51,747 bases of DNA, from positions 1 to 51,747 of the forward strand of contig NZ_JACHJK010000029.1 in the NCBI RefSeq assembly GCF_014203595.1. The letters run 5' to 3'. Each line of letters begins with the position of its first letter. The stretch's first letter is position 1. Source of the DNA: Streptomyces echinatus (lineage in GTDB: Bacteria; Actinomycetota; Actinomycetes; Streptomycetales; Streptomycetaceae). Below the pieces are notes generated by a model. It searched no databases and was not told where the DNA came from. It worked only from the letters and a program-made list of their open reading frames with translations. This document shows, piece by piece, positions 1 to 7,686 of this stretch. A program made the translations under genes and the position numbers.

Positions 1-75
1 CGCTACGAGAAACGGGCCTACACCTACCTCGGTACCGTCACCCTCGCAGCCCTGATCATCTGGCTTCGCACATGA
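1..75 (+). CDS. IS5-family transposase, C-terminal fragment
   Basis: Frame 1 encodes the final 24 residues of a transposase, beginning RYEKRAYTYLG and ending in a hydrophobic stretch and TGA at 73-75. This type of C-terminus is common in DDE transposases of Streptomyces IS5-family elements. The DDE catalytic core lies outside the window. The identical peptide is encoded in opposite orientation at 51672-51746. Confidence 0.7.
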   Translation, partial: RYEKRAYTYLGTVTLAALIIWLRT

Positions 76-90
76 TCCGAGAAACAGCGC
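1..90 (+). mobile_element. 3' end of an IS5-like (IS427-type) insertion sequence
   Basis: The first 90 bases are repeated as a reverse complement at the far end of the window. They contain the last codons of a transposase and a terminal segment ending GAGAAACAGCGC. The next four bases, 91-94, are CTAG, and the other copy also borders CTAG on its inner side. CTAG-type target duplication is known for the IS427 subgroup of the IS5 family. Only one IS end is visible, so completeness cannot be judged. Confidence 0.75.
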
Positions 91-1497
91 CTAGTGGTGG
101 AAGCCGGTGGCCGTCTCCTTGTCCCGGGTGAGCGGACTCTGCTGCCGGCGCAGCTCGGGCAGCAGCCGGGTCAGGTCGTCCACGAACAGGTCGGCCAGGT
201 CGTGCGAGAAGCCGTTGCGGCACACGATCCGCAGTACGGACAGGTCCTCACGGTTCGCCGGGAAGGTGTAGGCGGGCACCAGCCAGCCGCCCTCGCGCAG
301 CCGCCGGGACACGTCGAAGACGTCGTACGACGTGACGCCCTCGGCCGTGGTCAGCGCGAACACCGGCAGCTGGTCGCCGCGGGTGAGCAGCCGGAAGTCG
401 CCGAGCGCCTCGATCTTGTCGGCGAGCGAGGTCGCCACGTCCCGGGTGGACTGCTGTACCGCGCGGTAGCCCTCCCGGCCCAGCCGCAGGAACGTGTAGT
501 ACTGCGCCACCACCTGGGCGCCCGGCCGGGAGAAGTTGAGCGCGAAGGTGGGCATGTCCCCGCCCAGGTAGTTGACCCGGAAGACCAGTTCCTCGGGCAG
601 GGCCTCCTTGTCCCGCCACAGGGCCCAGCCGACGCCGGGGTAGACCAGCCCGTACTTGTGCCCCGACGTGTTGATCGAGGCCACCCGCGGCAGCCGGAAG
701 TCCCACACGAGGTCCTCGTCCAGGAAGGGCGCCACCATCGCGCCCGAGGCCCCGTCCACATGCACCGGGATGTCCAGGCCGGTGACCTCCTGCAGGCCGT
801 CCAGGGCCGCGCACAGCTCCGCGATCGGCTCGTAGGAACCGTCGAAGGTCGAGCCGAGGATGCCCACCACCCCGATGGTGTTCTCGTCGCACAGCGCGAC
901 GGCGGCCTGCGGGTCCAGATGGAAGCGGTCGCCCTCCATCGGGACCAGCCGGGCGTCCACCTCCCAGAAGTTGCAGAACTTGTCCCAGCACACCTGGACG
1001 TTGACGCCCATGACCAGATTGGGGCGCGCGCCCGGATACCGGTCGGCGTTCCGCTTCGCCCAGCGCCGTTTCAGCGCCATCCCGGCGAGCATGCACGCCT
1101 CGCTGGACCCGGTCGTCGAACAGCCCACCGCGGCCGACGGGTCCGGCGCGTTCCACAGGTCGGCGAGCATCGCCACGCAGCGCCGCTCCAGCTCGGCCGT
1201 GCGCGGGTACTCGTCCTTGTCGATCATGTTCTTGTCCCGGCACTCGGCCATCAGCACCCCGGCCTGCGGCTCCATCCAGGTGGTGACGAAGGTGGCCAGG
1301 TTCAGCCGGGAGTTGCCGTCCAGCATCAGCTCGTCGTGCACCAGCTGGTACGCCGTGGACGGGGGCAGCGGGGCGTCCGGGAGCCGGTGCGTGGGCGGGG
1401 CCTCGGCCATGCCGCCGACCGGGTTGGCCTCCCCGAAGAACGGGTTGACCGACACCCTCCGTGCCTCGTGCTTCTCGGGACCTTTGTGCAGCGCCAT
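91..1497 (-). CDS. gadB: Glutamate decarboxylase (GadA/GadB type, PLP-dependent)
   Basis: This 468-residue group II decarboxylase converts L-glutamate to GABA and CO2 and consumes a cytosolic proton. The N-terminus MALHKGPEKH is preceded by GGAGGC (1505-1510) at 7-nt spacing, which fixes the start well inside a longer open frame. The PLP lysine is K281 in the sequence NTSGHKYG, and D248 in HVDGASGAM is the cofactor-binding Asp. Length is normal for the family. It lies 26 nt downstream of the ClC gene and is probably co-transcribed with it, suggesting a shared acid-stress role. Its stop codon TAG lies within the CTAG at the edge of the IS, so the element inserted exactly at the gene's end without truncating the protein. 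No gadC-like antiporter is visible here. Confidence 0.93.
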   Translation of the reverse strand: MALHKGPEKHEARRVSVNPFFGEANPVGGMAEAPPTHRLPDAPLPPSTAYQLVHDELMLDGNSRLNLATFVTTWMEPQAGVLMAECRDKNMIDKDEYPRTAELERRCVAMLADLWNAPDPSAAVGCSTTGSSEACMLAGMALKRRWAKRNADRYPGARPNLVMGVNVQVCWDKFCNFWEVDARLVPMEGDRFHLDPQAAVALCDENTIGVVGILGSTFDGSYEPIAELCAALDGLQEVTGLDIPVHVDGASGAMVAPFLDEDLVWDFRLPRVASINTSGHKYGLVYPGVGWALWRDKEALPEELVFRVNYLGGDMPTFALNFSRPGAQVVAQYYTFLRLGREGYRAVQQSTRDVATSLADKIEALGDFRLLTRGDQLPVFALTTAEGVTSYDVFDVSRRLREGGWLVPAYTFPANREDLSVLRIVCRNGFSHDLADLFVDDLTRLLPELRRQQSPLTRDKETATGFHH

Positions 1498-1523
1498 GGG
1501 AATTGCCTCCAGGGGGATGAGAG

Positions 1524-2810
1524 TCAGCGGACCGGGGTTCCGTCCTCGCGGAGCTGCATCTGAGGGCGGCCCGTCACCAGCAGCCAGGCCGGCAGCGAGG
1601 CGATGCACAGCAGGGCGATGATGCTGGGCGAGGCGACGAGGACGGCGGCGGTGAACAGGCTCACCCAGCCTTGCCGGGTGACCGCCAGGAGCATGCCGAG
1701 GACACCTGTGGCCACGCCCAGCGAGGGGTTCACGGCGGGCACGAGCGCATGGGCGCACAGGCCGAGGGCGGTGCCGACGAAGACCGCGGGGAAGATCCGG
1801 CCGCCCCGGAAGCCGCAGGACGCGGCGACGAGCAGCGCGGCCAGTTTCACCACCGTCATGGTGGCGAACTGCCCCGCCGTCCAGCCCTCCGGGTCGCGGG
1901 ACAGCTCCCCGATCTCCGCGAGCCCCTTGAACAGCGTCAGATGGCCGCCGAGGGCCCCCAGCGCGCCCAGGACGACCCCGCCGGCCGGAAGCATCAGCAT
2001 CGGATGCCGCAGCCGCCGGAAGGCCGCGTGGACGTACGGGAAGGCGTAGACGGCGCACATGCCGAGCGCCGCGGACGCGGCGGCGATCACCAGCGCGGCC
2101 AGCAGGTCCTTGGCGTGCGGGTGGCCCATGGGCGGCAGGCCCAGGTCGAAGCTCGGGCGGGCCACCAGGGTGGTCGTCAGGGCCCCGCAGGCCCCGGCGG
2201 TCAGCGGCGCGAACAGGTTGTCCCACAGCCGGCCCTGCATCGGCCGCCCCGCCAGCGCCTCCGAGATGACCAGCGCCGCCGCCACCGGCGTGCCGAACAG
2301 CGCGCCGATCGTCGCCGCCTCGGCCAGCACCGGCCACAGCGTGTCCGGCCTCCGGGGCAGGAGGCGCCCGCCCAGCCAGGCGGCCAGGCTCACGTTCACG
2401 GCGATGATCGGGTTCTCCGGGCCGAGGCTCGGGCCGCCGGCCAGCATGAGCGCGGTGGCCAGCGCCAGGCCGGGCAGCACGGCGGGCGGCAGGACCGGGG
2501 CGTCCAGCCCGACGGTGGCCGGGTCGGGACCGGCGTGCCCGGGGACCTTCCAGACCACCAGTCCTACGGCGATCCCGGTGGCCACGAGCATGACGAACAT
2601 CCACAGCACCGAGTAGCGGCCCACGCAGAGCGCGTCCGGCAGGGGGCCCCACAGCACCTTCTGGAGCTCCTCGGCCGCCGTGCTCACCCCGACGAAGATC
2701 AGGCTCGCGGCCACGCCCACGGCGACGGCGGGCAGGATGAACGGCAGCAGCGCCCGCGCCGGGGCCGTCGGGGCGCTCCGGGGCGCCTGCCGCTTCGTCT
2801 CCTCAGCCAC
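1524..2810 (-). CDS. ClC-type chloride channel/antiporter (YfeO/ClcB-like)
   Basis: A 428-residue polytopic membrane protein of the voltage-gated ClC family. The motif GPSLGPENP (residues 126-134) corresponds to the family's GxEGP anion-pathway loop, and E132 aligns with the gating glutamate. About ten hydrophobic segments follow a short cytosolic N-terminus. The GTG start at 2810 is chosen because a weak GGTGAG lies 3 nt upstream and the protein then begins VAEETKRQ; the frame stays open to 2867. It is the first gene of a likely clc-gad operon. In enterobacteria ClC antiporters act as a charge shunt during amino-acid-decarboxylase acid resistance, which fits this pairing. Whether it is a channel or an H+/Cl- exchanger cannot be decided by eye. 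Confidence 0.85.
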   Translation of the reverse strand: MAEETKRQAPRSAPTAPARALLPFILPAVAVGVAASLIFVGVSTAAEELQKVLWGPLPDALCVGRYSVLWMFVMLVATGIAVGLVVWKVPGHAGPDPATVGLDAPVLPPAVLPGLALATALMLAGGPSLGPENPIIAVNVSLAAWLGGRLLPRRPDTLWPVLAEAATIGALFGTPVAAALVISEALAGRPMQGRLWDNLFAPLTAGACGALTTTLVARPSFDLGLPPMGHPHAKDLLAALVIAAASAALGMCAVYAFPYVHAAFRRLRHPMLMLPAGGVVLGALGALGGHLTLFKGLAEIGELSRDPEGWTAGQFATMTVVKLAALLVAASCGFRGGRIFPAVFVGTALGLCAHALVPAVNPSLGVATGVLGMLLAVTRQGWVSLFTAAVLVASPSIIALLCIASLPAWLLVTGRPQMQLREDGTPVR

Positions 2811-2830
2811 TGGCTCACCATAAGCGGACA

Positions 2831-2836
2831 AAAGTA
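2831..2836 (-). promoter_or_regulatory. Likely -10 element of the clc-gad operon
   Basis: On the minus strand TACTTT lies 20 nt upstream of the clc GTG start, inside an unusually AT-rich stretch. No good -35 match was seen. The 11-mer ACTTTTGTCCG overlapping it recurs at 38945-38955. Confidence 0.35.
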
Positions 2837-2861
2837 ACAAAACATCCCGAGGGGGACCGGC

Positions 2862-2892
2862 TTGCACCTCACGTGACGTGAGGCGTCAGCGT
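2862..2892 (+). promoter_or_regulatory. tipA-type MerR promoter with central palindrome
   Basis: TTGCAC (2862-2867) and CAGCGT (2887-2892) are separated by 19 bp, the long spacer typical of MerR-activated promoters. The spacer carries the perfect palindrome CCTCACGT-G-ACGTGAGG (2867-2883). This matches the layout of the thiostrepton-inducible ptipA promoter of S. lividans/S. coelicolor, so TipA itself is the expected activator. It lies divergent to clc. Confidence 0.85.
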
Positions 2893-2921
2893 GGAGCCGT
2901 ACCGACCGAAGGAGCGGAAAA

Positions 2922-3687
2922 GTGAGCTACTCCGTGGGACAGGTCGCGGGGTTCGCCGGGATCACGGTGCGCACCCTGCACCACTACGACGAGATCGCCC
3001 TGCTCGCGCCCAGCGAGCGCACGCACGCCGGACACCGGCGCTACAGCGACGCCGACCTCGACCGGCTCCAGCAGATCCTGTTCTACCGGCAGCTCGGCTT
3101 CCCGCTCGACGAGGTCGCGGCCCTGCTCGACGACCCGGACGCGGACCCGCGCGCACACCTGCGCCGCCAGCACGAACTGCTGACCGCCCGGATCGAGAAG
3201 CTGCAGAAGATGGCCGCGGCCGTGGAGCACGCCATGGAGGCACGCACGATGGGAATCAGCCTGACACCGGAGGAGAAGTTCGAGGTCTTCGGGCGACTTC
3301 GACCCGGACCGGTACGCGGACGAGGTGACAGAGCGCTGGGGCGACACCGAGGCCTACCGGCAGTCGCAGGGCCGCACCGCCTCGTACACCAAGGAGGACT
3401 GGAAGCGGATCACCGGCGAGATGGACGCGATCCACCACCGTATGGCCGGCCTCCTCGCCGGGGGAGTGCCCGCGGACTCGGAGGCCGCCATGGACGTCGC
3501 CGAGGAGCACCGCCGGTTCATCACGGGGACGTACTACGACTGCGGGCACGAGATGCATGCCTGCCTCGGTGAGATGTACGTCGCCGACGAGCGCTTCACC
3601 GCGACGTACGAGGCCATCCGCCCCGGTCTGGCCGTGTACATGCGGGACGCGATCGTGGCGAACACGGCCCGGCACACCACGTCCTGA
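2922..3687 (+). pseudogene. tipA: tipA, thiostrepton-responsive MerR regulator, frameshifted
   Basis: TipAL binds thiopeptide antibiotics and activates its own promoter. The GTG start follows GGAG (2911-2914). Codons 1-123 encode an intact MerR winged helix and dimerisation coiled coil. At 3291-3293 the frame contains GGG where the family has GG, so translation leaves the TipA frame after FEVFG and continues as unrelated sequence to 3572. The thiopeptide-binding TipAS domain continues in another frame (about 3295-3687) with the thiopeptide-binding cysteine context YDCGHEMHACL intact. Deleting one G restores a 254-residue protein, against 253 for known TipAL. The internal TipAS start (ATG 3249, MGISLTPEE) lies just before the shift, so TipAS is broken too. 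The cause may be a real mutation or a homopolymer sequencing error. Confidence 0.88.
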
Positions 3688-3714
3688 CGTCCTGGCCCGG
3701 GAATGCGCGGGTGC

Positions 3715-4080
3715 TCACTCCCGGGCCAGGACCACCGCCGTGCCGTAGGCGCACACCTCGGTGCCGACGTCCGCGGCCTCGGTCACGTCGAACCGGAACG
3801 CCAGCACCCCGTTGGCACCACGCGCGCGTGCCTGCTCCACCAGGCGGTCCATGGCCTGGTTACGGGTCTGCACCAGCGTCTTGGTGAGGCCCTTGAGCTC
3901 GCCACCGATCATGGACTTCAGTCCGGCGCCGATCTGGCTGCCCAGGTGCCGTGAACGCACGGTGAGTCCGAAGACCTCGCCGAGGACCGACTGCACCCGG
4001 TACCCGGGCACGTCGTTCGTCGTCACGACCAGCACGTCCGGCTGGGGCCCCTGGCCGCCGCCGTAGTCATCGAGTCCCAT
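3715..4080 (-). CDS. YbjQ/UPF0145 family protein
   Basis: A 121-residue cytosolic protein. The core, from TTNDVPGYRV to the C-terminal CAYGTAVVL, matches the YbjQ/UPF0145 family, a small pentamer-forming alpha/beta fold with a weakly supported heavy-metal-binding annotation. It has the usual GxNGVLAFRF segment near residue 90. The ATG at 4080 is the first good start; only a distant GGAG precedes it. It is convergent with tipA, stopping 27 nt past the tipA stop. No metal-ligand cluster is evident, so the function remains unknown. Confidence 0.8.
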   Translation of the reverse strand: MGLDDYGGGQGPQPDVLVVTTNDVPGYRVQSVLGEVFGLTVRSRHLGSQIGAGLKSMIGGELKGLTKTLVQTRNQAMDRLVEQARARGANGVLAFRFDVTEAADVGTEVCAYGTAVVLARE

Positions 4081-4223
4081 GAGTCACAGCTTTCTCCGGG
4101 TCGCCCCCCAGTGCATCCTGGAGGCACCGGTGGAACCTGGGGTGGTCACCTCACGTTGATAGCTTTGTGCGGCACTCCAAGGACGCCGTAGCCGCCTTCA
4201 CCCCTCAGGAGCCCGGACCCGTG

Positions 4224-5225
4224 ATGACACTCGCCCTCGGCCCGAGCTGGCTCGATCCCAACTATTTGCTCGACACCTACAGCATCTGGGGCCTGCTGCT
4301 CATCGTCTTCGCCGAGTCGGGCCTGCTCATCGGGTTCTTCCTGCCGGGTGACTCGCTGCTGTTCACCTGCGGCCTGCTGATCACGTCGCACGAGCTCGAC
4401 TTCCCCCTCTGGGGCGCGATCGGCCTGATCTGCCTCGCCGCGATCCTCGGCGACCAGGCGGGCTACATGTTCGGCAAGAAGGTCGGCCCCTCCCTGTTCA
4501 ACCGGCCCGACTCACGCCTGTTCAAGCAGGAGAACGTCACCAAGGCGCACGAGTTCTTCGAGAAGTACGGCCCGAAGTCCCTGGTCCTGGCCCGCTTCGT
4601 GCCGATCGTGCGCACCTTCACGCCGATCATCGCGGGCGTCAGCGGCATGAAGTACCGCTCGTTCCTGACCTTCAACGTCATCGGCGGTGTCCTGTGGGGT
4701 GCGGGTGTCACCCTGCTCGGCTCCTGGCTCGGCAACATCGGCTTCGTCAAGAAGAACATCGAGGCGATCCTGATCCTGATCGTCCTCGTCTCCGTGATCC
4801 CGATCGCGATCGAGTTCCTGCGGGCCCGGGGCAAGGAGAAGAAGGCCGCCGCCCGGGGAGCCCAGGCCGCTCCCGCCGCGGCGGCGACCCCGCTGCAGCC
4901 GCAGGCACCCCGGTACCAGCAGCCGCCGGCCATGGACACCGCGACGACCCAGCTGCGCCGCATCGAGCCGGACCAGCCGTACGAGCAGCAGTACGGCGAC
5001 CAGTACGACCAGTACGACCAGCAGGGCCGGCAGCACGGCCGGCAGCCGTACCAGGAGCCCCGGCAGCAGGAGCAGTACTGGGACCAGGGCTACGGCGGGC
5101 AGCAGCACCCCCAGCAGCAGTACGACCCGAACCCGTACCCGCAGCAGCAGCAGCACGGCCAGGACCCGTACCCGCAGCAGCGGTACGACCAGGACCAGTA
5201 CCCCTACGACCACCGCGGGCAGTAG
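4224..5225 (+). CDS. DedA family membrane protein with Gln/Tyr-rich tail
   Basis: The first ~215 residues form a DedA/SNARE-associated-domain membrane protein with FLPGDSLLF near the N-terminus and ARFVPIVRTFTPIIAG, the conserved R-x3-R segment required in DedA transporters. The family flips undecaprenyl phosphate or phospholipids and supports envelope homeostasis. The last ~115 residues are a low-complexity, predicted cytosolic tail built from QQYDQYDQQ and YPQQQ-like blocks with some Pro and Gly. Total length is 333 residues against ~200-220 for typical DedA proteins. ATG 4224 is used; GTG 4221 is one codon upstream and better spaced (9 nt) from AGGAG at 4207-4211, so either may be the true start. 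Confidence 0.9.
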   Translation: MTLALGPSWLDPNYLLDTYSIWGLLLIVFAESGLLIGFFLPGDSLLFTCGLLITSHELDFPLWGAIGLICLAAILGDQAGYMFGKKVGPSLFNRPDSRLFKQENVTKAHEFFEKYGPKSLVLARFVPIVRTFTPIIAGVSGMKYRSFLTFNVIGGVLWGAGVTLLGSWLGNIGFVKKNIEAILILIVLVSVIPIAIEFLRARGKEKKAAARGAQAAPAAAATPLQPQAPRYQQPPAMDTATTQLRRIEPDQPYEQQYGDQYDQYDQQGRQHGRQPYQEPRQQEQYWDQGYGGQQHPQQQYDPNPYPQQQQHGQDPYPQQRYDQDQYPYDHRGQ

Positions 5226-5265
5226 CCCGCCACCGGCCCCGGAAGGCGCCGGGAAGCCCGAGCGC

Positions 5266-6921
5266 CTAGAAACCCCGGGTCCGCTTGGCGGCCCGGCGCT
5301 TCCCCGCGGAGCCGACCCGCAGGAACAGGCGGAAGACCTCCGACCCCAGATTGACCCCGATCGCGATGGCCATGGCCAGCGATGCCGCGTTCGCCAGCGA
5401 CACCAGGCCCTTGTCCACCTCGTTCTGCGCCATGCTCAGCAGCCCGAAATACGTCGCCGAGCCGGGCAGCAGCGGCCCGATCGCCGCCGTCGTGAAGGGC
5501 AGCGCCGACGCGAACCGGTACCGCGACAGCAGCTGCCCGAACAGGCCCACCAGCCCCGCCGCCACGGCCGTGGACGCCACCGGCGAGATGTCGGCGACGT
5601 AGCGCATCGCGCCGTACACCGTCCACGCCACGCCCCCGTTGAGGGTCACCCACAGCACGGTCGACCGCTCCTGCTGGAGCAGCACCGCGAAGGTCAGTGA
5701 CAGCAGCATCGCCGCGGCGATCTGCAGCAGCGGCCGCTCGTTGATGATGAGCGCCGCGTCCGGGTTCAGCTTGCCGCCGACCTTGACGCCGAAGTACAGG
5801 ACGATCAGGACGCCGGTGACGATGCCGACGAAGAAGTACATGACCTCCAGCAGGCGGGCCGAGGCGGTGATGTAGAAGCCCGTCAGCCCGTCCTGCACAC
5901 CCGCCACCAGCGCCCGTCCGGGCAGCAGCGCGAACAGACCACCGGTGACGACCGCGGACGCCTTCACGTCCACGTGCGCCAGCGCGAACGCCACCCCGAT
6001 CGCCGCGGGCGGCATCGCGGCCACCGTGAACTGGTAGAACTCCGGCAGCCCCCGTCCCGCGCACAGCCACGCCAGCCGGTCGCCGAGCATCGCTCCGACG
6101 GCCGCCGCGAAGAACACGATCAGGTCACCGCCGACCAGCACGGAGGCCGCACCGGCCAGCAGCCCGCTCGCCAGGGTCAGCGCCCAGCCGGGATACGGGT
6201 GCCGGTTACGGCGGATCTCCGCCAGCCGCCGGTACGCCTCCTCCAGGGAGACATGGGTCTCCGGATCGGTCAGGTCGTCCACGAGCCGGAACACGGCCGC
6301 GAGCCGTGTGTAGTCGGTGCCTCGCCGCCGTACCGTACGGGACGCCGTCACCGGGTCCTCCACCAGCGACGGCTGGTGCGAGATCGACAGCAGCGTGAAG
6401 GTGACGTTCGGCTCGCACCGGTCCAGGCCGTAGGACCGGCACACCGCGAACATCGCGGCCTCCACGTCCTCCGCGCCCTCGCCGCCCGCCAGCAGCAGCT
6501 CGCCGATACGCAGGGTCAGGTCGAGCACGCGCGGGACGGCCGGACCGCCCTCCTCCTCGCGCTGCACCGCCTCCGGAGCCGGCCGCTCGGTGACCGGCAT
6601 GCGCAGCATCGTGCGCATCCGGTCCTGCCACGGCGCGTCCTTGACCAGGCTGACCAGCGGGACCCCGGTGGCGGGCGTGAACGCGCCCGGCGCGGACGCC
6701 GAGCTGTAGGTGCTCGGCACGCTGAACGCCGAGCCCTCCGGCTCGGCGGCCGGCGGCTGCGGCGTCTCCAGGCCGCGCGGCACCGCGAACTCGGACGTCG
6801 TCTCCGACTCACCGGCACTCGGGGAGACGTCGAGGCCCTTGGGGATGGCGAACTCGGACGTGATCTCCGGGTCGTACCGCGCCTCGTCCGACCGCGGCTT
6901 GCGGTCGTCCGTCTCCGTCAC
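5266..6921 (-). CDS. ThrE-like threonine/serine exporter family protein (DUF1212)
   Basis: A 551-residue membrane protein. Residues ~130-245 form the soluble ThrE/DUF1212 domain and ~250-530 contain about ten transmembrane segments, the fused architecture of Corynebacterium ThrE, a proton-driven Thr/Ser exporter. GTG 6921 is preceded by GGGAG at 9-nt spacing. The first ~100 residues are disordered and carry two near-identical motifs, TSEFAIPKGL and TSEFAVPRGL, plus a weaker SAFSVP. It is convergent with dedA and follows ppa on the same strand after a hairpin. Substrate identity is by family only. Confidence 0.85.
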   Translation of the reverse strand: MTETDDRKPRSDEARYDPEITSEFAIPKGLDVSPSAGESETTSEFAVPRGLETPQPPAAEPEGSAFSVPSTYSSASAPGAFTPATGVPLVSLVKDAPWQDRMRTMLRMPVTERPAPEAVQREEEGGPAVPRVLDLTLRIGELLLAGGEGAEDVEAAMFAVCRSYGLDRCEPNVTFTLLSISHQPSLVEDPVTASRTVRRRGTDYTRLAAVFRLVDDLTDPETHVSLEEAYRRLAEIRRNRHPYPGWALTLASGLLAGAASVLVGGDLIVFFAAAVGAMLGDRLAWLCAGRGLPEFYQFTVAAMPPAAIGVAFALAHVDVKASAVVTGGLFALLPGRALVAGVQDGLTGFYITASARLLEVMYFFVGIVTGVLIVLYFGVKVGGKLNPDAALIINERPLLQIAAAMLLSLTFAVLLQQERSTVLWVTLNGGVAWTVYGAMRYVADISPVASTAVAAGLVGLFGQLLSRYRFASALPFTTAAIGPLLPGSATYFGLLSMAQNEVDKGLVSLANAASLAMAIAIGVNLGSEVFRLFLRVGSAGKRRAAKRTRGF

Positions 6922-7000
6922 CTCGCACCGCTCCCTGAATGACGCATTCCGTAGGCCTCAGTATGCGCACACGTACCCACACGAGCCTTACTCGTGCACA

Positions 7001-7064
7001 CATGCGAACGCGGACATGCGAACGCGGACATGCGAACGCGGACATGCGAACGCGGACATGCGAA
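7001..7064. repeat. 14-bp tandem repeat, four units plus a partial
   Basis: The unit catgcgaacgcgga repeats perfectly at 7001-7014, 7015-7028, 7029-7042 and 7043-7056, and a partial fifth unit runs directly into the left arm of the ppa hairpin. It lies between ppa and the promoter region of the ThrE-like gene. Confidence 0.97.
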
Positions 7065-7096
7065 CGGGCCGCACGCGCACGCGTGCGGCCCGTTCG
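7061..7096 (-). terminator. Strong hairpin downstream of ppa
   Basis: A perfect 17-bp inverted repeat (7061-7077 and 7080-7096) with a 2-nt loop begins 14 nt past the ppa stop codon. No T-tract follows, as is usual in Streptomyces. It should terminate ppa transcription before the downstream gene. Confidence 0.8.
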
Positions 7097-7109
7097 CGGG
7101 GAGAGGGGG

Positions 7110-7601
7110 TCAGTGGCCGCCCTGCTCCTTGAAGCGCTTGTACGACCGCTCGATCTCCACCTCGGCGTCCTGGCGGCCCACCCAGTTGGCACCCTCGACC
7201 GACTTGCCGGGCTCCAGGTCCTTGTACACCTCGAAGAAGTGCTGGATCTCCAGGCGGTCGAACTCCGACACGTGGTGGATGTCCCGCAGGTGCTCCACGC
7301 GCGGGTCGGTGGCCGGCACGCACAGCAGCTTGTCGTCGCCGCCCGCCTCGTCCGTCATCCGGAACATGCCGATCGCGCGGCACTTGATGAGGCAACCCGG
7401 GAAGGTCGGCTCGTCCAGGATGACCAGCGCGTCCAGCGGGTCGCCGTCCTCGCCGAGGGTGTTCTCGACGAAGCCGTAGTCGGTCGGGTAGGCGGTCGAG
7501 GTGAAGAGGCGACGGTCCAGGCGGATCCGACCGGTCTCGTGGTCCACCTCGTACTTGTTCCGCGAACCCTTCGGGATCTCGATCGTGACGTCGAACTCCA
7601 C
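7110..7601 (-). CDS. ppa: Inorganic pyrophosphatase
   Basis: A 163-residue family I soluble pyrophosphatase that hydrolyses PPi to two phosphates in the cytosol and pulls biosynthetic reactions forward. The signature GEDGDPLDALV carries the metal-binding aspartates, and KGSRNKYEVDHETG supplies substrate-binding Lys and Glu residues. The GTG start (VEFDVTIEIPKG) has a strong GGAGGAG 6 nt upstream, which decides it over ATG 7617. Transcription is monocistronic or near so, given the downstream hairpin. dacB is divergent. Confidence 0.96.
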   Translation of the reverse strand: MEFDVTIEIPKGSRNKYEVDHETGRIRLDRRLFTSTAYPTDYGFVENTLGEDGDPLDALVILDEPTFPGCLIKCRAIGMFRMTDEAGGDDKLLCVPATDPRVEHLRDIHHVSEFDRLEIQHFFEVYKDLEPGKSVEGANWVGRQDAEVEIERSYKRFKEQGGH

Positions 7602-7686
7602 CGGTGGCTCCTCCATGATCAGCACATAGTTCTGGTGGTTAAGTGTCCCTCACGCAGGTGTGTGATCGCGAAAGGGGCTGGTGGTC

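Noticed and set aside
7001..7060. CRISPR-like array
   Set aside because: The 14-bp units are contiguous with no spacers and no cas genes are in the window.
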